The notes below the pieces were generated by a model that worked only from the letters and a program-made list of their open reading frames with translations, was not told the DNA's origin and made no database searches. Positions 8,306-14,680 of a stretch of DNA of 64,000 bases are shown in pieces. Numbering within the stretch: the stretch's first letter is position 1; each line of letters begins with the position of its first letter. Source of the DNA: Rhodobacter maris (GTDB lineage: Bacteria > Pseudomonadota > Alphaproteobacteria > Rhodobacterales > Rhodobacteraceae); contig NZ_OBMT01000001.1 of NCBI RefSeq assembly GCF_900217815.1, forward strand, positions 124,001-188,000. The letters are read 5' to 3'. Both the position numbers and the translations under genes were made by a program.

Positions 8306-9625
8306 TTATTCTGCCGGTTCCCGCGCGCAGGCTGCCGCCGAACCGGAGGGGTTGTTCGGATGCTCGGTCCAGTTCAGAGGCGTGCCGACCGGGCGCCCGG
8401 TGCGCGGATCCAGCGTGCCCACGGGCAATTCCTGCATCGAGATGCAGCCCGTCGGGCAGACATCGACACAGAGATTGCAGGCGACACACTCCTCATCCTT
8501 CACCGTCACCGTGCGGTCAGCGGCCATGGCGATCGCTTGGTGCGAGGTATCTTCGCAGACCACATGGCAGCGACCGCATTTGATGCAGTCTTCCTGTTTG
8601 ATCACCGCCTTGGTGGTGTAGTTGAGGTTCAGATATTGCCAGTCGGTCACCTTCGGCACCGCAAGGCCGACAAGTTCAGACGTCGCGGTGAAGCCCTTTT
8701 GATCCATGAAGGCGCTCAGCCCCGCGATCATCTCCTCGACGATGCGGAAGCCATAGGTCATCACCGCGGTGCAGACCTGCACATTCGAGGCGCCGAGCGC
8801 CATGAACTCGGCGGCATCGCGCCAGGTGGTCACGCCGCCGATGCCGGAGATCGGCAGCTTGCGGGTTTCCGCGTTGCGGGCAATTTCGGCCACCATGTTG
8901 AGCGCGATCGGTTTGACCGCGGGGCCGCAATAGCCGCCATGCGTGCCCATGCCGTCAATCGTCGGCTCGGGGGCAAAAAGGTCGAGATCGACCGAGGTGA
9001 TCGAATTGATCGTGTTGATTAGGCTCACCGCATCGGCGCCGCCACGTTGCGCCGCCTCGGCGGGCTTGCGAATATCGGTGATATTCGGCGTCAACTTGAC
9101 GATGCAGGGCATGCGCGAATGGGTCTTCACCCAGCGCGTGACCATTTCGATATATTCGGGCACCTGCCCCACCGCCGCGCCCATGCCGCGCTCGGCCATG
9201 CCATGCGGGCAGCCGAAATTGAGCTCCACCCCGTCCGCGCCGGTGTTCTCGACCTCGCGCAGGATGAACTTCCAGCTCTCCTCATCGCAGGGCACCATGA
9301 GGGAGACGACCAGCGCCCGGTCCGGGTAGTCGCGCTTCACCGTCTTGATCTCGCGCAGGTTCACCTCAAGCGGGCGGTCGGTGATCAACTCGATGTTGTT
9401 GAGCCCCAGAAGCGTGCGGTCCGGCCCGTAGATCGCGCCGTAGCGCGGCCCCGATACGTTGACGACGGGCGGGCCATCCATGCCCAAGGTCTTCCAGACC
9501 ACCCCGCCCCAGCCCGCCTCATAAGCGCGGCGCACATTATATTCCTTGTCGGTCGGCGGCGCCGAGGCGAGCCAGAACGGATTGGGCGACTTGATGCCGA
9601 TGAATTCGGAAGAAAGGTTCGCCAT
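8306..9625 (-). CDS. preA: NAD-dependent dihydropyrimidine dehydrogenase, catalytic subunit PreA
   Basis: The 439-residue protein has an N-terminal FMN TIM-barrel domain of the dihydroorotate-dehydrogenase type (about 1-320), including VELNFGCPHGM with the motif around the catalytic cysteine loop. A C-terminal pair of [4Fe-4S] motifs follows, CIKCGRCHVVC and CVACNLCVDVCPTGC. With PreT it reduces uracil or thymine to the 5,6-dihydro base, the first step of reductive pyrimidine breakdown. The gene follows preT after one base. No hydantoinase or beta-ureidopropionase gene lies in the window. Confidence 0.95.
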   Translation of the reverse strand: MANLSSEFIGIKSPNPFWLASAPPTDKEYNVRRAYEAGWGGVVWKTLGMDGPPVVNVSGPRYGAIYGPDRTLLGLNNIELITDRPLEVNLREIKTVKRDYPDRALVVSLMVPCDEESWKFILREVENTGADGVELNFGCPHGMAERGMGAAVGQVPEYIEMVTRWVKTHSRMPCIVKLTPNITDIRKPAEAAQRGGADAVSLINTINSITSVDLDLFAPEPTIDGMGTHGGYCGPAVKPIALNMVAEIARNAETRKLPISGIGGVTTWRDAAEFMALGASNVQVCTAVMTYGFRIVEEMIAGLSAFMDQKGFTATSELVGLAVPKVTDWQYLNLNYTTKAVIKQEDCIKCGRCHVVCEDTSHQAIAMAADRTVTVKDEECVACNLCVDVCPTGCISMQELPVGTLDPRTGRPVGTPLNWTEHPNNPSGSAAACAREPAE

Positions 9626-9626
9626 C

Positions 9627-10958
9627 TCAGGCCCCCATCAGAAAAGCGTGGATGTCTTCGGCGGCGTCGCGGCCCTGCGCCGATGCCGTCACGGTCAGAT
9701 CTTCGCCGCCGGAGGCGCAATCGCCCCCCGCCCAGACCTTGGCAAGGCCGGTGCGGCCTGTCGCATCAATCGCGATCTTGCCGCCGGTGATCGTGAGCCC
9801 CTCGGGCACCGGGCCGAGCGTCTGGCCGATGGCGGTGAAGACCTGATCGGCCTTGAGCCGCAACGTGTCCTCAAGCAACGTCATGGTGCCGTCGCGGGTT
9901 GCGGTGCGAGCAAACTCAACCTCAAACCCCACCTCATCCTTGCGGATCGCCACCGGCGTCGCATTGGGCACGATCCGCACGCCATGGGTCTGCGCATGGT
10001 CTTGCTCATGGAGCGAGGCGGGCATCTCGGGTTGCGAGCGGCGGTAAACGATGGTCGAGGTCTCGGCGCCAAGGAGTTTCGCCTGCACCGCGGCATCCAC
10101 CGCCGTCATGCCGCCGCCAATCACCACGACCCGCCGCCCGATCGGCAACGTCGCCAGATCCTCGCTTTGGCGCAGATGGGCGATGAAATCGGTGGCGGGG
10201 GTCGCATGTTCCGCGCCGGGGATCGTCAGCGCATTCACCCCCGCGAGCCCCATGCCAAGGAACACGGCATCATGGTCTTCGAGCAGATCGGCGAGCGTGC
10301 CATTGCGGCCAAGCGCCCAGTTCTCAAGAAGAGTGATGCCGCCGATCTGCAAAAGCCAAGCCACTTCCTTTGCCGCAAAGCCGCCCGGTGCCTTGTAGGC
10401 CGCAATCCCATATTCATTGAGCCCGCCCGGTTTCAGCCGCGCATCATAAAGAGTGACCTCGTGCCCCTTCATCGCGAGGCGATGCGCGCAGGCAAGCCCG
10501 GCAGGGCCCGCCCCCACCACCGCGATCGAAAAATCGGTGCGTTCGGCGCGGGAGAACGGATGGACGCCCGCCGCCTGCAGCCTGTCGGTCGCATGGCGCT
10601 GCAAAAGGCCGATCTCCACCGGTTTGCCCTCGGCCACCTCGCGCACGCAGGCGCCTTCGCAAAGGGTTTCGGTCGGGCAGACGCGGGCGCAGAGGCCGCC
10701 AAAGATGTTTTGCGACAGGATCGTCACCGCCGCCGCCTCGGGCTGGCCGGTCGCGATCTGGCGGATGAAGAGCGGCACGTCGATCCCCGAGGGGCAGGCC
10801 GTTGTGCAAGGCGCGTCGTAACAGAAGTAGCATCGGTCCGCCGCAACGCGCGCCGCGTGATCGGTCAGGGGTGGCGCGGTATCGGCGAAGGCATGGCAAT
10901 AGTCTTCCGCCGGAAGACGCCCGGGCATGATCCCGGGCTGGAACTGGCTTGTGGTCAC
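9627..10958 (-). CDS. preT: NAD-dependent dihydropyrimidine dehydrogenase, flavin subunit PreT
   Basis: The 443-residue protein resembles the GltD/PreT family. N-terminal cysteines (CYFCYDAPCTTACPSGID and a CARVCPTETLCEGAC cluster) bind iron-sulfur centres. An FAD-binding Rossmann motif VVGAGPAGLACA lies near residue 130 and an NAD-binding VVVIGGGMTAVDAA near 260. It delivers electrons from NADH to PreA. I chose the GTG start at 10958 because GGAGGG lies about 8 bases upstream; the longer frame has no such site. A TTGACCA half-palindrome lies 25 bases upstream of the start. Confidence 0.93.
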   Translation of the reverse strand: MTTSQFQPGIMPGRLPAEDYCHAFADTAPPLTDHAARVAADRCYFCYDAPCTTACPSGIDVPLFIRQIATGQPEAAAVTILSQNIFGGLCARVCPTETLCEGACVREVAEGKPVEIGLLQRHATDRLQAAGVHPFSRAERTDFSIAVVGAGPAGLACAHRLAMKGHEVTLYDARLKPGGLNEYGIAAYKAPGGFAAKEVAWLLQIGGITLLENWALGRNGTLADLLEDHDAVFLGMGLAGVNALTIPGAEHATPATDFIAHLRQSEDLATLPIGRRVVVIGGGMTAVDAAVQAKLLGAETSTIVYRRSQPEMPASLHEQDHAQTHGVRIVPNATPVAIRKDEVGFEVEFARTATRDGTMTLLEDTLRLKADQVFTAIGQTLGPVPEGLTITGGKIAIDATGRTGLAKVWAGGDCASGGEDLTVTASAQGRDAAEDIHAFLMGA

Positions 10959-11160
10959 GGCTGGACCCTCCCTGGCTGTTGTTTGACCAACGCTGCCACG
11001 GATCAAAATTTTATCAATGGGTAAAATTCAGGGCGAGAGGCAGAAGCGCCCTCAGGGTGAAGTAATTCTCGGCATCTGCTGATTTTGTGTGCGGCTCTCC
11101 CCGTGTCCGGCGAGGAGAGCCGCGAGATTCTGTCACCTGGGCGCATCTTTGGAGGATTCG

Positions 11161-11199
11161 GTGACTGAATCGGCTTTCAAAGCTGACGACAGCTTATGA
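11161..11199 (+). CDS. Possible 12-residue leader peptide or relic of a duplicated pucB start
   Basis: A GTG preceded at 5 bases by GGAGG begins the peptide MTESAFKADDSL and a TGA follows. The stretch tttggaggattcgg just before it is identical to the ribosome-site region before pucB (11749-11766 area), and both genes continue with a tgactga motif. It may be a remnant of a tandem puc duplication or a short translated leader. There is no evidence that it is expressed. Confidence 0.25.
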   Translation: MTESAFKADDSL

Positions 11200-11356
11200 T
11201 CGCGAGGTGGGGACGCTCTTATGGGCTTTCAACCCCCCGGCTCGAAGTTTTTTGAACGCGACAATTCGACCCAGAATTTCTGCGCCCGCAAAGCGCGCTT
11301 TTCGTCCCTGGTGCCCGCCGGAAGCGATCAAGCTGCGACAGCACAACGCAGAAAAA

Positions 11357-11374
11357 TGTATATCTGACGTTACA
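11357..11374. promoter_or_regulatory. Distal PpsR/CrtJ-type operator
   Basis: The sequence TGTATATCTGACGTTACA fits TGT-N12-ACA, the palindrome bound by the aerobic photosynthesis repressor PpsR/CrtJ. It lies about 410 bases before pucB and 240 bases from a second copy, so cooperative binding by looping is possible. Confidence 0.6.
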
Positions 11375-11596
11375 CTTCTGCTGGCCGAGGGAAACCCTTC
11401 CGGTGCTGGCACTCTGCCGGAACGGCTGCTGCGCAGCGAAACAGCCTTGCTTCATTGACGAAACCCGCGAGTCAGCGCGTCTGCAGCGATGCGCCATCGA
11501 AGCGACTGCGCAGCCGTCAAGATCTATAAAACATAGGTTTGAAAGGCTTCATTTAACACCTCCGGAGAACGCCTGCACATGCCGAATTTGCCGCAG

Positions 11597-11614
11597 TGTC
11601 AGCCACACTTTACA
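11597..11614. promoter_or_regulatory. Proximal PpsR/CrtJ-type operator
   Basis: TGTCAGCCACACTTTACA again fits TGT-N12-ACA. It abuts the likely -35 hexamer TTGAAC of the puc promoter, so a repressor bound here would cover the RNA polymerase site. Confidence 0.65.
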
Positions 11615-11645
11615 CTTGAACTGACCCCCCTCCCGATCCCATAGT
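11615..11645 (+). promoter_or_regulatory. Probable puc promoter
   Basis: TTGAAC at 11616-11621 next to the proximal PpsR-type site, followed after 17-18 bases by the weak hexamer CATAGT, is the best promoter candidate. It implies a leader of about 120 bases before the pucB ATG. The -10 element is poor, which suits a promoter needing an activator. Confidence 0.4.
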
Positions 11646-11769
11646 GCCCCTACGATGCCACGTCAGTCCGGATGTGGTAGCGGGGAGGCAAAAGCTGAGG
11701 CTCGCATCGCAAGGTGCGAAGACTTGGGAAAGCCTTCGAGAGATCCCAGTTTTTTGGAGGATTCGGGAC

Positions 11770-11919
11770 ATGACTGACGACAAAGCTGGGCCGAGCGGCC
11801 TGACGCTGAAAGAAGCTGAAGAAATCCACAGCTATCTGATCGATGGCACCCGTGTGTTCGGGGCGATGGCGCTCGTTGCGCACATCCTCTCGGCGATCGC
11901 CACGCCGTGGCTCGGCTAA
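11770..11919 (+). CDS. pucB: Light-harvesting 2 (B800-850) beta polypeptide
   Basis: The 49-residue antenna apoprotein begins [13 protein letters not shown] and has one membrane helix. His38, in the helix, is the axial ligand of a B850 bacteriochlorophyll. His20 lies in the N-terminal part near the B800 site. The start at 11770 is preceded by GGAGG at 11755-11759; an upstream in-frame ATG would add 42 residues unlike any antenna protein. From memory the sequence differs from the R. capsulatus peptide only at residue 12. pucA follows after 20 bases. Confidence 0.98.
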   Translation: MTDDKAGPSGLTLKEAEEIHSYLIDGTRVFGAMALVAHILSAIATPWLG

Positions 11920-11939
11920 TCGGGTAGAGGAGTTATACC

Positions 11940-12119
11940 ATGAACAACGCCAAAGTTTGGACCGTCGTTAAACCCTCGACCGGTATCCCGCTGTTCCTCG
12001 GCGCCGTGGCCGTGACCGCCCTCGTGCTGCACGCCGGCCTGATGGCCAACACCGACTGGTTCTCGGCCTACTGGAACGGTAAGCCGATGGCCGCCCCGAC
12101 CGTGGTCGTGGCCCAATAA
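11940..12119 (+). CDS. pucA: Light-harvesting 2 (B800-850) alpha polypeptide
   Basis: The 59-residue product begins MNNAKVWTVVKPSTGIPLFL and spans the membrane once; His31 is the axial ligand of the second B850 pigment. The C-terminal half (WFSAYWNGKPM) carries the aromatic residues that tune the 850-nm absorption. GAGGAG lies 10 bases before the ATG. Alpha and beta pairs assemble into the ring-shaped LH2 antenna of the intracytoplasmic membrane. The gene is too short for most gene finders but unmistakable by sequence and context. Confidence 0.98.
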   Translation: MNNAKVWTVVKPSTGIPLFLGAVAVTALVLHAGLMANTDWFSAYWNGKPMAAPTVVVAQ

Positions 12120-12126
12120 TCTGTCT

Positions 12127-12154
12127 GGGCCCACCGGTGCAAACCGGTGGGCCC
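12127..12154 (+). promoter_or_regulatory. Perfect 12-bp hairpin with GCAA tetraloop between pucA and pucC
   Basis: Arms gggcccaccggt and accggtgggccc pair over all 12 positions around a GCAA (GNRA) loop, 7 bases after the pucA stop. No U tract follows, so it is better read as an mRNA 3' stabiliser or partial terminator. Such an element lets the short pucBA message accumulate far above the pucC-containing one, as known for puc operons. Confidence 0.85.
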
Positions 12155-12207
12155 ATTCCGTCCGGGGCCCCCGCCCCTAATACCCCTCTCTACTTCGGGC
12201 GGCACCC

Positions 12208-13590
12208 ATGGGCTACCGTGACTTCGCTCTGAAAAATCTGGCGCGTTTCGGTCCCAGGTATCTCCCTTTTGCCGATGTGGCTACGGAAGAGGTTCCTCTT
12301 TCCCGCCTTCTCCGGCTGTCTCTCTTTCAAGTCACCGTGGGCATGACGCTGGTGCTGCTGGCCGGCACGCTCAACCGGGTGATGATTGTCGAACTCGGCG
12401 TGCATGCCTCGGTCGTCTCGATCATGCTGGCGATGCCGCTGCTGTTTGCGCCCTTCCGCACGCTGATCGGCTTCAAGTCCGACACCCACAAATCCGCCCT
12501 CGGTCTGCGGCGGGTGCCGTGGATCTGGAAAGGCACGATCTACCAGTTCGGCGGCTTCGCGATCATGCCCTTCGCGCTTCTGGTGCTCTCGGGTTTTGGC
12601 GAATCCTATGATGCGCCGCGCTGGATCGGCATCTCCGCCGCGGCGCTCGCCTTCCTGCTGGTCGGCGCGGGCGCTCACATCGTGCAGACCGCGGGGCTCG
12701 CCCTCGCCACCGACCTCGTCGAGGAAGAAGACCATCCGAAAGTTGTGGGGCTTATGTATGTGATGCTGCTCTTCGGCAGCGTCGCCGCCGCGCTGATCTA
12801 CGGCTTCCTGCTCGCAAATTACACGCCGGGTCGTTTGATTCAGGTGATTCAGGGCACGGCGCTCGTTTCTGCAACGCTCAACATGGTCGCGCTCTGGCGG
12901 CAGGAAACCTTCAGCCGCGAGCGGGCCCGCGAGATGGAAGCCGCCGTGCATCCGAGCTTTCGGCAAGCGTTCAACGAGCTGATGGCGCGCCGTGGCATGT
13001 TGCCGCTCCTCTCGGTGATCGCGCTCGGAACCTTCGCCTATGGCATGGCCGACGTGCTCCTTGAACCCTATGGCGGGCAGGCGCTCGGGCTCACCGTGGG
13101 CGAGACGACGAAGCTTTCCGCGCTCTTCGCCTTTGGCACGCTGACCGGATTCGGTCTGGCGTCGCGCGTGCTCGGCAACGGCATGAAACCGATGCGACTC
13201 GGTCTGATCGGGGCGATTCTCGGCGTGCCAGGCTTTGCCGCGATCATCTATTCTTCGCTTCTGCCGCTGTTCGCGCTGTTCGTGATCGGCACTTACGTCG
13301 TGGGATTCGGCATCGGTCTTTTTGGCCACGCCACCCTCACCGCAACGATGCGCGCCGCCCCTGCGGACCGGATCGGCCTTGCGCTCGGCGCCTGGGGCGC
13401 GGTGCAGGCCACGGCTGCCGGGCTTGGCGTCGCCCTTGCCGGTGTGGTGCGCGACGGGCTGGTGGCGATGCCCGGTATCTTCGGCGCCGGTGTGGCGGCG
13501 CCCTACAATATGGTTTTTGCCATCGAAGCCTTTCTGCTGCTCATCGCGATCGTCTTTGCCGTGCCGTTAGCGCTGAGCCGTGACAAGTGA
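12208..13590 (+). CDS. pucC: Light-harvesting 2 assembly protein PucC
   Basis: The 460-residue integral membrane protein has about twelve helices and belongs to the BCD (PucC/LhaA) branch of the major facilitator superfamily. It is required for LH2 accumulation and probably delivers bacteriochlorophyll or chaperones antenna insertion. The signature RTLIGFKSDTHKSALGLRR, with its conserved basic loop, lies near residue 85. The ribosome site (ggcggcaccc) is weak, in contrast to pucB and pucA, in line with the low amount needed. It follows the pucA hairpin by 53 bases. Confidence 0.95.
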   Translation: MGYRDFALKNLARFGPRYLPFADVATEEVPLSRLLRLSLFQVTVGMTLVLLAGTLNRVMIVELGVHASVVSIMLAMPLLFAPFRTLIGFKSDTHKSALGLRRVPWIWKGTIYQFGGFAIMPFALLVLSGFGESYDAPRWIGISAAALAFLLVGAGAHIVQTAGLALATDLVEEEDHPKVVGLMYVMLLFGSVAAALIYGFLLANYTPGRLIQVIQGTALVSATLNMVALWRQETFSRERAREMEAAVHPSFRQAFNELMARRGMLPLLSVIALGTFAYGMADVLLEPYGGQALGLTVGETTKLSALFAFGTLTGFGLASRVLGNGMKPMRLGLIGAILGVPGFAAIIYSSLLPLFALFVIGTYVVGFGIGLFGHATLTATMRAAPADRIGLALGAWGAVQATAAGLGVALAGVVRDGLVAMPGIFGAGVAAPYNMVFAIEAFLLLIAIVFAVPLALSRDK

Positions 13591-13655
13591 CCGCGGAGCG
13601 CTTTTGCGCGACGAGGTTTAGACTTTTGGAATGCCCTTGAACCCGAGGAGGACGC

Positions 13656-14357
13656 ATGACGACGGCAATTACCCGGCTTTATGCCGATGCAGATACGGCG
13701 GGCGACATCGCACGCCAACTCACGCGAGAAGGGATCAAACCCGGCGCGGTCACGGTCGTCACGGCTGACGGTCGTAAACGTGCCGCCCTTGTCGAAGCAC
13801 TCAAAACCGCCGGCGTGCACGAAAGTGCCGTTGCCGGTTATGCAGAGCGGCTCGCTGGCGGTGCCGCCGCGCTCGTCGCGAAAGTCAGCCACAAGCCGCT
13901 TGGCGCGGCGAAACTCGTGCGTACCATCGCCGCTCGCGCGGATGCTGTTGCGCTTGAAAACGTCACTGAAGAGTTCACCTGCGAGGAAAAGACCAAAATG
14001 ACCACCGACAACATCATGAAAGACCATCGGCACATCTTCCTGAACGCGCCCGTGAAAGCGGAACCGGCGGGCGAGTTCTCGGCTCGCTTCGGCTGGCCGC
14101 TGCTGCAAGACACGCCGCGCAAGAAGAACGTCTATGAAGGCGACAACTTCATGTCCGCCAGCTTCTGGCCGACGCCGCTCGTGAAAGACACGCCGCGCAA
14201 AGACAACCTCTGCCCGCGTGATGCAGCGCCGAAATCGGCCGCGTTCTGGAAAGCGCCGCTGCTCAAAGACAGCCCGCGTCAATCGAACGTGATCCCGGGC
14301 GACTTCCTGCCGTTCTCGCAAACGTTCGGCTTTGCGACGATCTCGCGTCGTCCCTGA
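13656..14357 (+). CDS. pucDE: PucD-PucE in-frame fusion (LH2 accessory and gamma polypeptide)
   Basis: One open frame of 233 residues covers both distal puc genes, which are described as two genes in R. capsulatus. Residues 1-114 (MTTAITRLYADADTAGDIA onward) form a small, soluble, general-stress-like alpha/beta domain corresponding to PucD. Residues 115-233 correspond to PucE, the 14-kDa gamma component associated with LH2. A very strong GAGGAGG site precedes the ATG at 13656. No stop separates the halves, and an internal start is present at 13998. Whether the cell makes the fusion, PucE alone or both is undecided. Confidence 0.8.
   Translation: MTTAITRLYADADTAGDIARQLTREGIKPGAVTVVTADGRKRAALVEALKTAGVHESAVAGYAERLAGGAAALVAKVSHKPLGAAKLVRTIAARADAVALENVTEEFTCEEKTKMTTDNIMKDHRHIFLNAPVKAEPAGEFSARFGWPLLQDTPRKKNVYEGDNFMSASFWPTPLVKDTPRKDNLCPRDAAPKSAAFWKAPLLKDSPRQSNVIPGDFLPFSQTFGFATISRRP
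13998..14357 (+). CDS. pucE: LH2 gamma polypeptide PucE, probable internal translation start
   Basis: Within the longer pucD frame, an ATG at 13998 is preceded at 7 bases by GAGGAAAAG and begins MTTDNIMKDHRHIFLNAPVK, the expected N-terminus of PucE (119 residues). The protein consists mostly of three copies of a motif of about 20 residues, F.W..PLL.D.PR..NV..GD, at about fusion residues 149-168, 171-190 and 195-214. This proline- and aromatic-rich pattern looks like extended loops that lie on the ring surface. It is thought to stabilise B800-850 without binding pigment. Confidence 0.75.
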   Translation: MTTDNIMKDHRHIFLNAPVKAEPAGEFSARFGWPLLQDTPRKKNVYEGDNFMSASFWPTPLVKDTPRKDNLCPRDAAPKSAAFWKAPLLKDSPRQSNVIPGDFLPFSQTFGFATISRRP

Positions 14358-14371
14358 CAAGATCTTGCGGT

Positions 14372-14394
14372 TGCGGGCGGCCTGACCGCCCGCA
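14372..14394 (+). terminator. Hairpin terminator after pucE
   Basis: Stem tgcgggcgg/ccgcccgca (9 bp) with loop cctga, 15 bases after the pucE stop, followed by the pyrimidine run cctctt. Confidence 0.7.
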
Positions 14395-14408
14395 CCTCTT
14401 CGGGTTGG

Positions 14409-14459
14409 CGCCCGCTCTTCCACCCTTCCCGCGGGAAGGGGCCGAAGAGCGGGCGTTTC
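14409..14459 (+). terminator. Second, larger hairpin terminator of the puc operon
   Basis: A 12-bp outer stem (14409-14420 with 14444-14455) encloses a nested palindrome cccttcccgcgggaaggg and is followed by tttcctt. With the previous hairpin it forms a tandem stop for the puc transcript. The rest of the gap to the chemoreceptor, about 14460-14587, shows no gene. Confidence 0.7.
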
Positions 14460-14587
14460 CTTGTGCGCCGCCCGGCCTTCCAGTCAGGTTCTCCCTGGCA
14501 ACCCGTTCTCGGGCAAGTGGTTCCGGGCCACTCGCCCCGCACCGGACGCCCTGCCCTCCTGCGGTCCTTCCGGCTGGGACAGATGCA

Positions 14588-14613
14588 AACGCCGCGCGAG
14601 ATTGCGCGGCGTT
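14588..14613 (-). terminator. Hairpin downstream of the chemoreceptor gene
   Basis: Stem aacgccgcgc/gcgcggcgtt (10 bp) with a 6-base loop, 68 bases beyond the minus-strand stop. The following minus-strand bases are only weakly T-rich. Confidence 0.5.
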
Positions 14614-14680
14614 GCGGCAGAAGATCCGGTTGCACGCTCGGGGCGGCGGGTTCCTTGCCCCGCCCCGGCGGCAGTGCACA

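Larger units (their letters stand above)
11007..11769 (+). promoter_or_regulatory. Control region between preT and the puc operon
   Basis: No protein longer than a short peptide is credible in this 760-base stretch. It contains the divergent preT promoter area, a 10-bp hairpin at 11091-11123, a tiny GTG reading frame at 11161-11199 with a strong ribosome site, two TGT-N12-ACA palindromes 240 bases apart, and a leader of roughly 120 bases before pucB. Its A+T content is higher than in the flanking genes, as expected for a heavily regulated photosynthesis promoter. Confidence 0.8.

Noticed and set aside
11644-11769. An upstream in-frame start that would lengthen PucB by 42 residues
   Set aside because: The extension is unlike any antenna peptide and the GGAGG site fits the ATG at 11770.
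12155-12207. A second intrinsic terminator before pucC (ggggcccccgcccc)
   Set aside because: The stem is short, has almost no loop and no U tract; the 12-bp hairpin just upstream explains the region better.
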